A stretch of 64,000 nucleotides of DNA, from positions 107,630 to 171,629 of IMG/VR virus record IMGVR_UViG_3300036770_006954. The stretch is one strand, 5' to 3'. Source of the stretch: a virus. A model generated the notes under the pieces. The model searched no databases, was not told the origin of the DNA, and was given only the letters and a program-made list of their open reading frames with translations. This document shows, piece after piece, positions 23,475-31,237 of this stretch. The translations under genes were made by a program, and so were the position numbers. Each line of letters starts with the position of its first letter. Positions within the stretch are counted from its first letter, which is position 1.

Positions 23475-24031
23475 ATCATGAATTTAATTTTCTTACTGAT
23501 TATTGGGAAGGTACACTGCAATATGGTGAGTTTATCGGTCATAGTTGGCTCGCTATAGGAGGCCCCGAACATCCTGTGATAAAAAAAATAATAAGTGAAA
23601 TTAAACAAATACCAAATATTGACCATTTTGATGTTTATATTTTGGGTGGTATTTTAGAAGGTTGGATTACGTGGGACTTGGATGTAGTTGTTACGGGTGA
23701 ATTGAAACCCAACTATCTAAAGAGAATACTTAGGGATATTGCTGCAATAGGATTCGACAATAAATTTTATATTGATGCTGTATTCAAAGAAAAACTTTGG
23801 AGAATAGATTTAATGACACTAGAGAATCCAATGTATGATGAGGGTTGGGTTTGGGAATATTCAAATTTTATAAAAAAACAAGAAAAATTAATTCAAAAAT
23901 TTAAATATTATCCCCAAGACGGACTATTCAAAAGATATTACTACTTACCCTTTCCTAAACATTTTGAAAAGTTAAAACAAGGATATAGGTATAAAAAACC
24001 CGTTCAAATAGTTGTCAAAAAGGAATTATGA
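23471..24031 (+). CDS. Nucleotidyltransferase-like protein next to tRNA genes
   Basis: 186 residues. DVYILGGILEGWITWDLDVV (about residues 55-75) followed by VTGE resembles the GG...DxD head motif of the polymerase-beta superfamily, including poly(A) polymerase/CCA-adding heads (GG...D.DLVV.G). The usual RD after GG is missing, and IDAVFKEKLWRIDLMTL could hold a third acidic residue. The length is much shorter than a CCA-adding enzyme. ATGA overlap with the YkgJ-like gene shows coupling, and the tRNA-Ser gene follows within 25 bases. All tRNAs here lack an encoded CCA, so activity on tRNA is a testable idea, not a conclusion. Confidence 0.6.
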   Translation: MNHEFNFLTDYWEGTLQYGEFIGHSWLAIGGPEHPVIKKIISEIKQIPNIDHFDVYILGGILEGWITWDLDVVVTGELKPNYLKRILRDIAAIGFDNKFYIDAVFKEKLWRIDLMTLENPMYDEGWVWEYSNFIKKQEKLIQKFKYYPQDGLFKRYYYLPFPKHFEKLKQGYRYKKPVQIVVKKEL

Positions 24032-24051
24032 CTTATATTTATACCAACATT

Positions 24052-24138
24052 GGAGGTTTGGCAGAGCGGTCGAATGCACCTGACTTGAAATCAGACGTAC
24101 CTGTGAAGGTACCCGGGGTTCGAATCCCTGAGCCTCCG
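24052..24138 (+). tRNA. tRNA-Ser(TGA)
   Basis: Class II tRNA, 87 bases. Acceptor GGAGGTT/AGCCTCC, anticodon loop CTTGAAA with TGA, extra arm GTACCTGTGAAGGTAC, T-arm GGGG-TTCGAAT-CCCTG. No CCA encoded. Confidence 0.93.
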
Positions 24139-24151
24139 CTGAAAAAAATAT

Positions 24152-24182
24152 TTGAAACTATGAAAATTGTTTCTTATATTTG
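24152..24182 (+). promoter_or_regulatory. Bacteroidota-type promoter for tRNA-Arg and downstream genes
   Basis: TTG (24152-24154), 20 bases, TATATTTG (24175-24182), 12 bases before tRNA-Arg. Confidence 0.7.
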
Positions 24183-24194
24183 TATCAACAAAAT

Positions 24195-24267
24195 GCCTCC
24201 GTAGCATAATGGATAATGCATCGCACTTCTAATGCGACGACTACTGGTTCGAGTCCAGTCGGAGGTA
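24195..24267 (+). tRNA. tRNA-Arg(TCT)
   Basis: Acceptor GCCTCCG/CGGAGGT; anticodon arm TCGCA-CTTCTAA-TGCGA gives TCT. 73 bases, no CCA encoded. Confidence 0.93.
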
Positions 24268-24275
24268 CAAAATTT

Positions 24276-24452
24276 ATGAAACCAAGTCGAGAAGACATCA
24301 AAAGAAATCGATATAATGGTATAGCCCCTGAGGGGTATACCCTTGTACGAAACGAGGTTCTTGAAGAGTTAAAAAACTTCGATACTTGGAAGTCATGGAA
24401 AAATGAAGAAATTTCCCTCTACGACATAGATAAAAGGGATATTTCCGAGTAA
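24276..24452 (+). CDS. Small unknown protein between tRNA genes
   Basis: 58 residues from the ATG at 24276 (MKPSREDIKRNRYNGIAPEG). The upstream part of the open frame lies in tRNA-Arg and is not translated. Charged, soluble, no recognised motif. It starts 8 bases after tRNA-Arg and is probably translated from the same primary transcript. Confidence 0.7.
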   Translation: MKPSREDIKRNRYNGIAPEGYTLVRNEVLEELKNFDTWKSWKNEEISLYDIDKRDISE

Positions 24453-24482
24453 AGTTCTTTGTCTTAACATATTTAAAATAAA

Positions 24483-24555
24483 GCCACAATAGCTCAGTTG
24501 GTAGAGCTGCTGATTTGTAATCAGCAGGTCGGGGGTTCGAGTCCCTCTTGTGGCT
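24483..24555 (+). tRNA. tRNA-Thr(TGT)
   Basis: Acceptor GCCACAA/TTGTGGC; anticodon arm CTGAT-TTGTAAT-CAG with TGT; T-arm GGGGG-TTCGAGT-CCCTC. 73 bases, no CCA encoded. Confidence 0.93.
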
Positions 24556-24572
24556 CAAATACCCCCTTTCTA

Positions 24573-24701
24573 ATGAATACCGAAATTATTAATCCAACCG
24601 ATGTACTCTTCCAATCAGGTCAAGTAATTGACAAAGGTCTATGTGAAGTGTATAATTGTGAATGGGATAATATCCATGGTGATATTGTCTTGTTTGTGTA
24701 A
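24573..24701 (+). CDS. Small unknown protein between tRNA genes
   Basis: 42 residues from the ATG at 24573 (MNTEIINPTDVLFQSGQVID). It follows tRNA-Thr by 17 bases and ends 6 bases before tRNA-Gly. Acidic, no recognised motif; strand-rich end (HGDIVLFV). Confidence 0.6.
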   Translation: MNTEIINPTDVLFQSGQVIDKGLCEVYNCEWDNIHGDIVLFV

Positions 24702-24707
24702 ACAAAA

Positions 24708-24780
24708 GCAGAAGTAGCTCAGTTGGTAGAGCTATAGCCTTCCAAGCTATAGGTCGCGAGTTCGAATCTCGTCTTCTGCT
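24708..24780 (+). tRNA. tRNA-Gly(TCC)
   Basis: Acceptor GCAGAAG/CTTCTGC; anticodon arm ATAGC-CTTCCAA-GCTAT with TCC. 73 bases, no CCA encoded. Confidence 0.93.
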
Positions 24781-24784
24781 CAAG

Positions 24785-24990
24785 GTAGACCTTCAAAAGG
24801 GCCCTTCCGTATTTATACGGCTAGTTGGGCCCGGGTCTATTCTTAAATAACAGTACCTCGGAGGCTTCCCGTGAGAACAGCTCTCTTATCCTGAGGTCTT
24901 ATAGTGATACAAGTGAATAGCCTAAGGCATAAGCTATAATCACACCCCCATCCTCTCTTCGGAGGACGCTTCAAAGATGATGGGGTTTTA
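24785..24990 (+). ncRNA. Structured RNA of unknown family between tRNA genes (RNA-1)
   Basis: No open frame explains this 206-base gap, but it is dense in pairings. TAGACC 24786-24791 pairs with GGTCTA 24834-24839. Stacked inside it, GGGCCC 24799-24804 pairs with GGGCCC 24827-24832, and CCGTAT 24807-24812 with ATACGG 24815-24820. Further on, ACCTC 24855-24859 pairs with GAGGT 24893-24897, TTATAG 24899-24904 with CTATAA 24934-24939, and CCCCATC 24946-24952 with GATGGGG 24979-24985, followed by TTTT as in a terminator. It does not match RNase P, 6S, SRP or tmRNA landmarks I know. Co-transcription with tRNA-Gly is likely. Confidence 0.65.
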
Positions 24991-25066
24991 GTCGAAGTAG
25001 CTCAGTGGTAGAGCAGCTTTCTTAATTGAAGGTGTGACGCGATAGGTTCGATTCCTGCCTTCGGCT
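24991..25066 (+). tRNA. tRNA-like gene with irregular anticodon arm (isotype unresolved)
   Basis: Acceptor GTCGAAG/CTTCGGC, D-arm AGCTC-AGTGGTA-GAGC and T-loop TTCGATT are canonical. The anticodon arm folds best as CTTTC-TTAATT-GAAGG with a 6-base loop; a 7-base loop (CTTAATT, anticodon TAA, Leu) needs a mismatch in the stem. The variable region is about 10 bases. Could be tRNA-Leu(TAA), a degenerate tRNA or the result of a one-base error. Confidence 0.7.
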
Positions 25067-25083
25067 CTTAATTACTCTAAAGA

Positions 25084-25093
25084 CTATTTATAA
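25084..25093 (+). promoter_or_regulatory. Candidate late promoter box for M15-type peptidase gene
   Basis: CTATTTATAA, 3 bases before the ATG at 25097. Confidence 0.45.
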
Positions 25094-25096
25094 GAC

Positions 25097-25735
25097 ATGG
25101 ATGGTCGTTTACTTAAAGAAATCACACAGATAAAGAAACAAATTTCTTTACTCGAGGATTATGTTCGTGTTGGAGAAACTAGTTTTTCTTTTATTACCAC
25201 AGACAATGATGACACCAAAACCGATAAGATTAATAGAGCTCTTTTGCAAGACATCAACACCGCAGCCAAAAATGCCGGTGTGAAAGCCGTAATTACAACA
25301 GCAGTATCGGGTCATTCAGACAAAACTATTTCAGGAAGAAGAAGTAGACACCCCGACAGTAATGCGGTTGATATTTCAATCATCAGTGGTGAAAAAGCTC
25401 AAGGGGCTAGTAGCAATAATTCTGGTAATCCAAAGTTTAAAGAACTCGGAGACAAATTGGTAGATGAACTGGTAAAGTTGGGATATGTGTGGAACCCAAA
25501 TGACGAAAGTGCAAATCAAAAAGCAATTTTTTGGCAAACAGATACAGGTGGCAACCATTATAATCATATTCATGTCTCTAATATTACCGATGCGGCAAGT
25601 GAGGAATCAGAAACTGACAGTACTGATTCTACAGATGCTGGTGTAAAAGATGGACAGTTTCAACAGGAAAAACCGTCTTTTGATATCTCACAAGCTTTGA
25701 AGTCTTTCGAGAAGTTTAAAGATATTTTTAAATAA
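25097..25735 (+). CDS. LAS/M15-type zinc peptidase, likely cell-wall hydrolase
   Basis: 212 residues. Zinc ligands of the LAS (lysostaphin/D-Ala-D-Ala carboxypeptidase) fold are seen in GRRSRHPDSNAVDIS (His and Asp, about residues 92-106) and GGNHYNHIHVSN (His, about 154-165). The first 35 residues are a coiled-coil-like start and the last 45 a Ser/Thr/Asp-rich linker with a helical end, so it may be tethered to the virion. Such enzymes cut peptide bridges in peptidoglycan, either as endolysin or during entry. The late-type box argues for late expression. Confidence 0.8.
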   Translation: MDGRLLKEITQIKKQISLLEDYVRVGETSFSFITTDNDDTKTDKINRALLQDINTAAKNAGVKAVITTAVSGHSDKTISGRRSRHPDSNAVDISIISGEKAQGASSNNSGNPKFKELGDKLVDELVKLGYVWNPNDESANQKAIFWQTDTGGNHYNHIHVSNITDAASEESETDSTDSTDAGVKDGQFQQEKPSFDISQALKSFEKFKDIFK

Positions 25736-25739
25736 TTTG

Positions 25740-25825
25740 TGGAAGGTGAGGGATTCGAACCCTCGCGGCTGTTACACCCTAACGGTTTAGCAAACCGTCC
25801 TCTTCGGCCACTTGAGTAACCTTCC
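25740..25825 (-). tRNA. tRNA-Ser(GCT)
   Basis: Class II tRNA on the minus strand. Acceptor GGAAGGT/ACCTTCC, anticodon arm CGGTT-TGCTAAA-CCG with GCT, long extra arm, T-arm GAGGG-TTCGAAT-CCCTC. No CCA encoded. Confidence 0.93.
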
Positions 25826-25990
25826 TTACATTAAATCGGGATTGTCATCATCACCATCAGATAATGTATTTAAAATGCTTGGTAGAAATAATGCCATCAA
25901 TGACCACCAAGGATTACTGAAATGATAAATAATATATCCTATAAGGGCTATGTATGCAAGTCCTAAAATAAGAATGGCGAAGTGTTTCAT
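25826..25990 (-). CDS. Small membrane protein
   Basis: 54 residues from the ATG at 25990 (MKHFAILILGLAYIALIGYI); an upstream in-frame start would run through the preceding gene. Two predicted spans cover most of the chain (about 3-22 and 26-42), followed by an acidic tail GDDDNPDLM. It starts within an ATGA overlap with the upstream gene and ends one base before tRNA-Ser. Function unknown. Confidence 0.7.
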   Translation of the reverse strand: MKHFAILILGLAYIALIGYIIYHFSNPWWSLMALFLPSILNTLSDGDDDNPDLM

Positions 25991-26277
25991 TTTTCCCAAT
26001 TCGAAAATTTTAATCCCCACATAAGACAAATCATAGCCATTTCTTTTGCCGCCCAAGTTTTATTATATCGGAACCTTTTTTGGATTTCCTGAATTCCCCA
26101 GTTTTTCCACTCTTCATTTTGTTCGACAGTCATAGTCCATTGAGTGAACCAATCGTCTTTTCTATCTTTGATATCTTGGAAAGTGACCTTATGACCGGCA
26201 ATCTCAAACATTTTGTTGATTGAGTCTTCAATAAATAAGTCTTTTTTTTCCGACTTAGTTAATCTTTTATTTGTCAT
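25987..26277 (-). CDS. Unknown 96-aa protein
   Basis: Starts MTNKRLTKSEKKDLFIEDSI. Basic N-terminus, then Trp-rich segments (DDWFTQWTMTVEQNEEWKNW) and a C-terminal hydrophobic helix (KEMAMICLMWGLKF). No domain recognised. It overlaps the gene upstream (HAD-like) and downstream (membrane protein) by 4 bases each, forming a coupled three-gene operon. Confidence 0.75.
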   Translation of the reverse strand: MTNKRLTKSEKKDLFIEDSINKMFEIAGHKVTFQDIKDRKDDWFTQWTMTVEQNEEWKNWGIQEIQKRFRYNKTWAAKEMAMICLMWGLKFSNWEK

Positions 26278-26864
26278 TGCAAAAATTTTACAATTTTATC
26301 TTTAATACCCGATTGTTTGATACCTTCCCAAGACTTTGGTGTTAAAACAAAGTTTGTAAGACCTGGTTTGGCATCTGAGCCATCACGAGCTGAAAACTGT
26401 GCAGATAAAAACTCAACGGACATATTCAAATCATCAACCGCAACCCAATGAGTTACCTCGGGATGAGATTCCAACCAGTGTTGAATTTCCATACTTCTCT
26501 CAAGCTCTAATTCCGCTCTGAACCGTAACTGTGACCACTCAGAAGGAAATAAATCTTTGAACATTCCTGTTGTATCAATTGGTCGTTTGATAACTCCTTG
26601 AGATAAGTAGTAATCACCCAACTCTTCAAGGGTTGCGTGGAACCTCCAATCTGAACTCACAACATATTCCGCGCCCGTTTGTTCAAGAATCTTATTGAAA
26701 ATTTTTATGGCTTTTCGGTCAAAGTTATCAAAACGAACATGAACGGGTAAGTCATTTGCGGATGTACCCATAATTCTTCCTTCTTTTATCTGTTTTTTTC
26801 TACGGGAACCCCAGTTCTCTGACAAGCAGATAACACCATCATTGTCTAAGAATATTACTTTCAT
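26274..26864 (-). CDS. HAD-superfamily phosphatase-like protein
   Basis: 196 residues. The start MKVIFLDNDGVICLSE matches HAD motif I (DxDG), YVVSSDWR matches motif II (Ser/Thr) and HW(V)AVDDLNM matches motif IV with its acidic pair. It resembles HAD domains found in phage and bacterial RNA-repair (Swiss-army-knife type) proteins, which are built around FLDxDGVI and SSDWR. Substrate unknown; removal of phosphates from nucleic acid ends is one possibility given the RNA-rich context. ATGA overlaps on both sides. Confidence 0.75.
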   Translation of the reverse strand: MKVIFLDNDGVICLSENWGSRRKKQIKEGRIMGTSANDLPVHVRFDNFDRKAIKIFNKILEQTGAEYVVSSDWRFHATLEELGDYYLSQGVIKRPIDTTGMFKDLFPSEWSQLRFRAELELERSMEIQHWLESHPEVTHWVAVDDLNMSVEFLSAQFSARDGSDAKPGLTNFVLTPKSWEGIKQSGIKDKIVKFLQ

Positions 26865-27025
26865 CGGTGTATTTCTTTATAATGATTTTCGTAGTAATTT
26901 AAAGTCATCAGATGTCCTGATTTGTCATAAACCGCCTCTTGAAAAGTTTCGTAATGGTTAACATGGACGTTTGATACAACAACCCAATGTAATTGGTCCG
27001 ACAGGTTTGGTTTTTTATTGTACAT
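26861..27025 (-). CDS. Small unknown protein
   Basis: 54 residues from the ATG at 27025 (MYNKKPNLSDQLHWVVVSNV). An alternative start lies 18 bases upstream. Rich in His, Tyr and Asn; no recognised motif. First gene of the operon leading to the HAD-like protein, with a TATCTTTG element just upstream (27033-27040) but no clear TTG partner. Confidence 0.65.
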   Translation of the reverse strand: MYNKKPNLSDQLHWVVVSNVHVNHYETFQEAVYDKSGHLMTLNYYENHYKEIHR

Positions 27026-27167
27026 AGTACAACAAAGATACACAAAAAATTAGAACTAAACTAATAAAAGCAATTTTATATGCCCCTTGAATTTTGTGTT
27101 GTGACCTACCTTGCCAATCCTCTTCGTTCCAAGAGTCTTTCCAATTCCCACTATATTTGTTTGCCAT
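27015..27167 (-). CDS. Small membrane protein
   Basis: 50 residues from the ATG at 27167 (MANKYSGNWKDSWNEEDWQG). The N-terminal half is hydrophilic, the C-terminal half one span (YKIAFISLVLIFCVSLLYYV). Longer readings run through tRNA-Glu and are rejected. Ends by overlapping the next gene by 11 bases. Confidence 0.65.
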   Translation of the reverse strand: MANKYSGNWKDSWNEEDWQGRSQHKIQGAYKIAFISLVLIFCVSLLYYVQ

Positions 27168-27195
27168 ATTGGTATTTTTTACTTTGTTAAACTTG

Positions 27196-27267
27196 TAGCC
27201 CGACGGGGAATCGAACCCCGCTCTCATCCGTGAAAGGGATGTGTCCTGACCGATAGACGACCGGGCC
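27196..27267 (-). tRNA. tRNA-Glu(TTC)
   Basis: Acceptor GGCCCGG/TCGGGCT, anticodon arm CATCC-CTTTCAC-GGATG with TTC, T-arm GCGGGG-TTCGATT-CCCCG. 72 bases, no CCA encoded. Confidence 0.92.
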
Positions 27268-27275
27268 AAATTGGG

Positions 27276-27349
27276 TGGACCATGAGGGATTTGAACCCCC
27301 GACCCCCTGCGTGCAAAGCAGGTGCTCTAGCCAGCTGAGCTAATAGCCC
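27276..27349 (-). tRNA. tRNA-Ala(TGC)
   Basis: Acceptor GGGCTAT/ATGGTCC, anticodon arm CCTGC-TTTGCAC-GCAGG with TGC. 74 bases, no CCA encoded. Confidence 0.93.
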
Positions 27350-27361
27350 TATTTGTTATTA

Positions 27362-27391
27362 CAAATATACAATAAAAAACTAAAAGACCAA
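27362..27391 (-). promoter_or_regulatory. Bacteroidota-type promoter for tRNA-Ala/tRNA-Glu
   Basis: On the minus strand TTG (complement of 27389-27391), 19 bases, TATATTTG (complement of 27362-27369), 12 bases before tRNA-Ala. Confidence 0.75.
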
Positions 27392-27392
27392 A

Positions 27393-28175
27393 TTAGTTTT
27401 TGATTTTTTTATTGAATGTAAAAAGTGGATTTTCACAAAATCGCTGGTCTGTGACATATGCGTTTTCCAATCCCATCATCAAATGCACATCTTGGGGATA
27501 AGAAATGACAGGATATAATTCTCGTAACATCGCATGAAGAGATAAATGTTCTAACCAAAAATAATTTGTAAAAACTTTGATATATTTTTTTGGTACTACA
27601 TTCAATACGTTACCATTAACACGGTTGTAAGTGTTCCAAAACCAAAATTCACTTCCAAGAGATTCCATAAAAGAATCCCTTTCATCCGTGAAAAATCTAT
27701 AATCAGTTTCTGCCCAAAGATAATTCATTTTGTTTTCATCTATGTCTAAAGTAGCTAAGCTTTTTTTGAAATGAGCATCAGCCCTTACAAAAACATAAAT
27801 GTCATAGTCAGGTAATGGTTCTTTTAAATTCAGTAATCTTCCACCACTTCTGAAGTTTCCTGGTCCCCACTTCTCGGGAATTTTGTAATTAAAATATTTT
27901 GTAAGTGTTTTTAAATCTTGGGTTGAAATTTCAGAATATTCAATTGGAATTGATTTATAGTAATCTACAAACTCAGTATAATACTTGTGTTTATTTGTTA
28001 TTAAAACGGTATCTACTTTATATCCTAAAGTTTTCAAAGGTCTTACAATCATTTTTTCGTGATTGTCCTTATTATCTCTCATATCTACCGAATAAGTGTA
28101 GGCACCATCATAATTCAAGACATTTTCTGAATATCCATTTCCAATGTAGATTAATAAACAAGTTTTGTTGAACAT
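27393..28175 (-). CDS. Putative glycosyltransferase
   Basis: 260 residues. No clear family, but the plan (IYIGNGYSENVL near the start, YDIYVFVRADAHFKK at about residue 125, then AETDYRFF and LSLHAMLRELYP) resembles GT-A-like enzymes in which the VRAD stretch takes the place of a DxD motif. It could modify host surface sugars or phage proteins. Plain soluble protein with no signal peptide. It stands alone between tRNA blocks on the minus strand. Confidence 0.5.
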   Translation of the reverse strand: MFNKTCLLIYIGNGYSENVLNYDGAYTYSVDMRDNKDNHEKMIVRPLKTLGYKVDTVLITNKHKYYTEFVDYYKSIPIEYSEISTQDLKTLTKYFNYKIPEKWGPGNFRSGGRLLNLKEPLPDYDIYVFVRADAHFKKSLATLDIDENKMNYLWAETDYRFFTDERDSFMESLGSEFWFWNTYNRVNGNVLNVVPKKYIKVFTNYFWLEHLSLHAMLRELYPVISYPQDVHLMMGLENAYVTDQRFCENPLFTFNKKIKN

Positions 28176-28211
28176 ACTTGCAGTAAAATAGGTATTTTTG
28201 CGGTAAAGTAA

Positions 28212-29171
28212 TTATAATTCCACATTATAAACCTGCACATTAGGACCCATATCCTCTTCGCCGATGGGAAACTCTACTTCTTCCTGAAATTCCTCCCTGT
28301 TAAGTCGAACTGCTCGTGCAATTGGAGGTTCTTCAAAAGATTGTAACTTTTCACGGTCTTTATAAAGGGAATGAGAAGTTAACCACGCATTTTCATTAAG
28401 TTGCCGGTTTGTGAAAGAATCTTTTTCAAACAAGATATTTCTAACTACATCCATAATTGAGTTAGGTAATTCAGACAACATGGAATCAACTCTGTCGTCA
28501 ACCATATTCCAAAAACTCAACTCAGTTTCTTTTTCTTGGTTGTTTCTATAATAAACCGCAACTTTTTTTCCACTAATCTTATTGATACAATATACAAGTT
28601 TTCCATCCTGTGTGTAATTGAAGAAATGACCATGGTAGGTTTCAGAGGCTGTACACCATTTGGTACCATATCCGTATTTTTGAGAAGCCTCGGCGGTGAA
28701 TGGTCGGATAATTAACCATTCATTATCCTCATAATCTTTTAAAACCTGTTTTTGTAGTTTTTTTGAAATGTTCTTGAGTTTAATTAAACTCATTAATGAG
28801 TGGATTTCCGAAATGTCCTTAATTTGTGTGACATCAACATTAGGTAATTGATTGTTTTCGGCGGCTTCCACGAAGTTTACCATTGACCTAACCAATTCAG
28901 AATCTAAAGAGCCTAAAAACTGATAAATTAAAGGGGTTTGCTCGTCTGAAATATTGTCCAAAACCACATGATAGAGTTCACGCAATTCGGTACGAATCTC
29001 ATATAGATGACCCTTTTTTACATTTCTTTGATTGTAATTTTGGGTAAAAAGTTTCACCATCATCGGTGTATACTTGTTGGTTTTACTTGGGTCAAGCATC
29101 ATAATAATATCCAACAAATTCATTTTCATGAAATCGGGAGCTTTTTCTACAATATCCTTTCGTTTTGCCAT
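28212..29171 (-). CDS. Phage protein with KWCTA motif, function unknown
   Basis: 319 residues from the ATG at 29171. The central part (LIIRPFTAEASQKYGYGTKW then CTASETYHGHFFNYTQDGKL and VYCINKISGKKVAVYY) matches a domain I have seen in many phage proteins, marked by a Lys-Trp-Cys motif; its function is not known to me. The N-terminal 140 residues are helical, the C-terminal 60 acidic. An upstream alternative start is a TTG. Confidence 0.75.
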   Translation of the reverse strand: MAKRKDIVEKAPDFMKMNLLDIIMMLDPSKTNKYTPMMVKLFTQNYNQRNVKKGHLYEIRTELRELYHVVLDNISDEQTPLIYQFLGSLDSELVRSMVNFVEAAENNQLPNVDVTQIKDISEIHSLMSLIKLKNISKKLQKQVLKDYEDNEWLIIRPFTAEASQKYGYGTKWCTASETYHGHFFNYTQDGKLVYCINKISGKKVAVYYRNNQEKETELSFWNMVDDRVDSMLSELPNSIMDVVRNILFEKDSFTNRQLNENAWLTSHSLYKDREKLQSFEEPPIARAVRLNREEFQEEVEFPIGEEDMGPNVQVYNVEL

Positions 29172-29221
29172 AATCAATTAATTTATGTAAAGATAAGAAA
29201 GGAACAACTTACAATCAAAGA

Positions 29222-29231
29222 GTATTTATAA
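29222..29231 (+). promoter_or_regulatory. Candidate late promoter box for fibre-like gene
   Basis: GTATTTATAA, 14 bases before the ATG at 29246. Confidence 0.5.
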
Positions 29232-29245
29232 TAAGTTATCAAAAA

Positions 29246-31237
29246 ATGCCCACAGCTCGTCCTTTCGCTTTAAACACTGGTAATACTATATCAGGCGCCG
29301 AACAGCTCGGTGATTTGGCTATTGGGTATGCTTCTTATGATTATACCACAAATCCTGGTGGTGTTAGATGGTGGGGTGGACCCGATGAAGACCCTGGGTA
29401 TATTATTTGTTATCCTGTTTATTCTCAAAACCGCCCATCACCCGATGGTCCAATAGGAAGTGTTGGATTCAAGAGGTCAAAACAAAAAACGGAAGAATCG
29501 TTCATCCAAATATCTGAGAATATGTCCAATTTTACCGAGACATTTACCTCAGGTGTTGAAGCCAAACAATGGTTGGTTGATAACGGATATTGGACATCTT
29601 ATATTGGTTCCTCGGCTTATACTCCTACGTGTTTTACAATAGATGGTGGTGTGGGTATTGGAGAAAATGCTTGGGATATAGAATACTCACCAACGTCACA
29701 AGAAATCTATCTGAACAATTTTTCCACTATTGGTGCATATGTCATCGATTCCAATACTTTACAATATAAAGGAACATTACCTGTGACGGGTACATCTGGA
29801 AACGGTCAGTTTGCTATCGACTTAAGTGATAACAAATTGTTTACTGGTCAAGTCAATGGGAATTACATTGTCAAATATGATTTGTCAGGATTACCCGTAA
29901 GTGGAAGAACAATAGATGCTGCAGCACAGCCTTATTCACCAACCAATAACTTTTTCCAAATTGCTTACAACCCTGTACATGATAAGTTATACGTGGCAAA
30001 TAATGATTCTAGAAAACTTTACATTCTCACGGGCTCTAACTTGTCAACTATTGCTGAGATTGACCCACCAACACCCCTTACGGGTGATGATGCCTTTAAT
30101 AATGTGGGTGTGAATACAAACAATGGTAATGTAATCACAACATTCGAGGGAGTTTTTATTGATGGTCAATTTTACAATTATTTTATTATAGACGGTGACA
30201 CAAATGAAATCACTTACACTGGATATACAGGTTCTGGTCTCCAATGGGATAATTTAACCAAGGTTATATTTTCACCTGTAAATAATAAGTTTTACCTCAT
30301 TCAATTTACGATAAGTGCCTTTACGGGTAAAGTTATACAAGTTATTGATGCCAATACTGGTGAATTTATTAAAACAATCAACCTATCTACCGCCAACTCA
30401 AACAATCAACAAACTGCAATCATTTACGATTCATTGAGAAATTACATATGGACACCTGACAGGCTTCTTAAACAGTGGGTTGTTATTGACTGTAACACTG
30501 ATGAAATTGTTCTTACATTCGAAGAAACTTTGGGTTGTGCTGGTTCATACTATGGTGGATTATTTGCAACTTACGATACTCTTAATGATAGAATGGTTGT
30601 TACTGCGGGAAGTTCATTTCAAAAAAAATATTTTGAGTTGTCCGAGATTATACCCTATCCTTATGTAACACCAACGCCAACACCTACTCAAGAATTAACT
30701 TCCACACCTACACCTACACCATCCCAAACGGTAACTCAAACTCCAACACCCACACTTTCAATAACACCAACAAACACACCCACACCGAGCACTAGTCCAG
30801 AACCTGTAACAGGATATTCCTTCAACTTAGTTGCCCTTCCATATAATTTTCCATCGTCAGAAAATTCAATTATGAATGGAGAGCCTAGCGCTACTGAAGG
30901 AAGCACCGAAATTAATGTTTTAGCAAGTGGAGGGAGAGGATTTTACTTCAACAGTATAGATTCGGGAAGTGTGGACAGAACAGATTATTATTCTGCATTT
31001 ACGGGTCAAAGTATAACAATAACATTTAACCAAGCAGGAAATGTTGCAATTTATTCGGGAGATACTAATTCATTCAAGTATTGGGAACAAGCACCGACTG
31101 GTAACGGATTTGTGTTTGGTGAGGGTATTGGAGTACCACCTTCAAACACTCCAAGTGGAACTGCGGTGCTAATACAATCGTCACCAACAAATTATACTAT
31201 TGGGTTACCAGTATTTGTGAGTTTGGTTATAAATTGA
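29246..31237 (+). CDS. Fibre- or adhesin-like protein with beta-propeller and Thr-Pro linker
   Basis: 663 residues. Residues about 140-470 contain NHL/YVTN-like repeats built around VIDxxT, NKFYLIQF, NPVHDKLYVANNDSRKLY and similar, predicting a beta-propeller. Residues about 475-525 are a Thr/Pro tract (TPTPTQELTSTPTPTPSQ), as in the 13323-14201 protein, followed by a beta-rich C-terminal domain. The N-terminal 100 residues are Gly/Tyr/Pro-rich. The late-type box and domain plan suggest a virion receptor-binding or decoration protein. Its stop shares one base with the convergent tRNA-Cys. Confidence 0.75.
   Translation: MPTARPFALNTGNTISGAEQLGDLAIGYASYDYTTNPGGVRWWGGPDEDPGYIICYPVYSQNRPSPDGPIGSVGFKRSKQKTEESFIQISENMSNFTETFTSGVEAKQWLVDNGYWTSYIGSSAYTPTCFTIDGGVGIGENAWDIEYSPTSQEIYLNNFSTIGAYVIDSNTLQYKGTLPVTGTSGNGQFAIDLSDNKLFTGQVNGNYIVKYDLSGLPVSGRTIDAAAQPYSPTNNFFQIAYNPVHDKLYVANNDSRKLYILTGSNLSTIAEIDPPTPLTGDDAFNNVGVNTNNGNVITTFEGVFIDGQFYNYFIIDGDTNEITYTGYTGSGLQWDNLTKVIFSPVNNKFYLIQFTISAFTGKVIQVIDANTGEFIKTINLSTANSNNQQTAIIYDSLRNYIWTPDRLLKQWVVIDCNTDEIVLTFEETLGCAGSYYGGLFATYDTLNDRMVVTAGSSFQKKYFELSEIIPYPYVTPTPTPTQELTSTPTPTPSQTVTQTPTPTLSITPTNTPTPSTSPEPVTGYSFNLVALPYNFPSSENSIMNGEPSATEGSTEINVLASGGRGFYFNSIDSGSVDRTDYYSAFTGQSITITFNQAGNVAIYSGDTNSFKYWEQAPTGNGFVFGEGIGVPPSNTPSGTAVLIQSSPTNYTIGLPVFVSLVIN

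Noticed and set aside
27015-27269. 84-codon reading of the small membrane protein
   Set aside because: The first 34 codons lie in tRNA-Glu; the ATG at 27167 gives a sensible protein.
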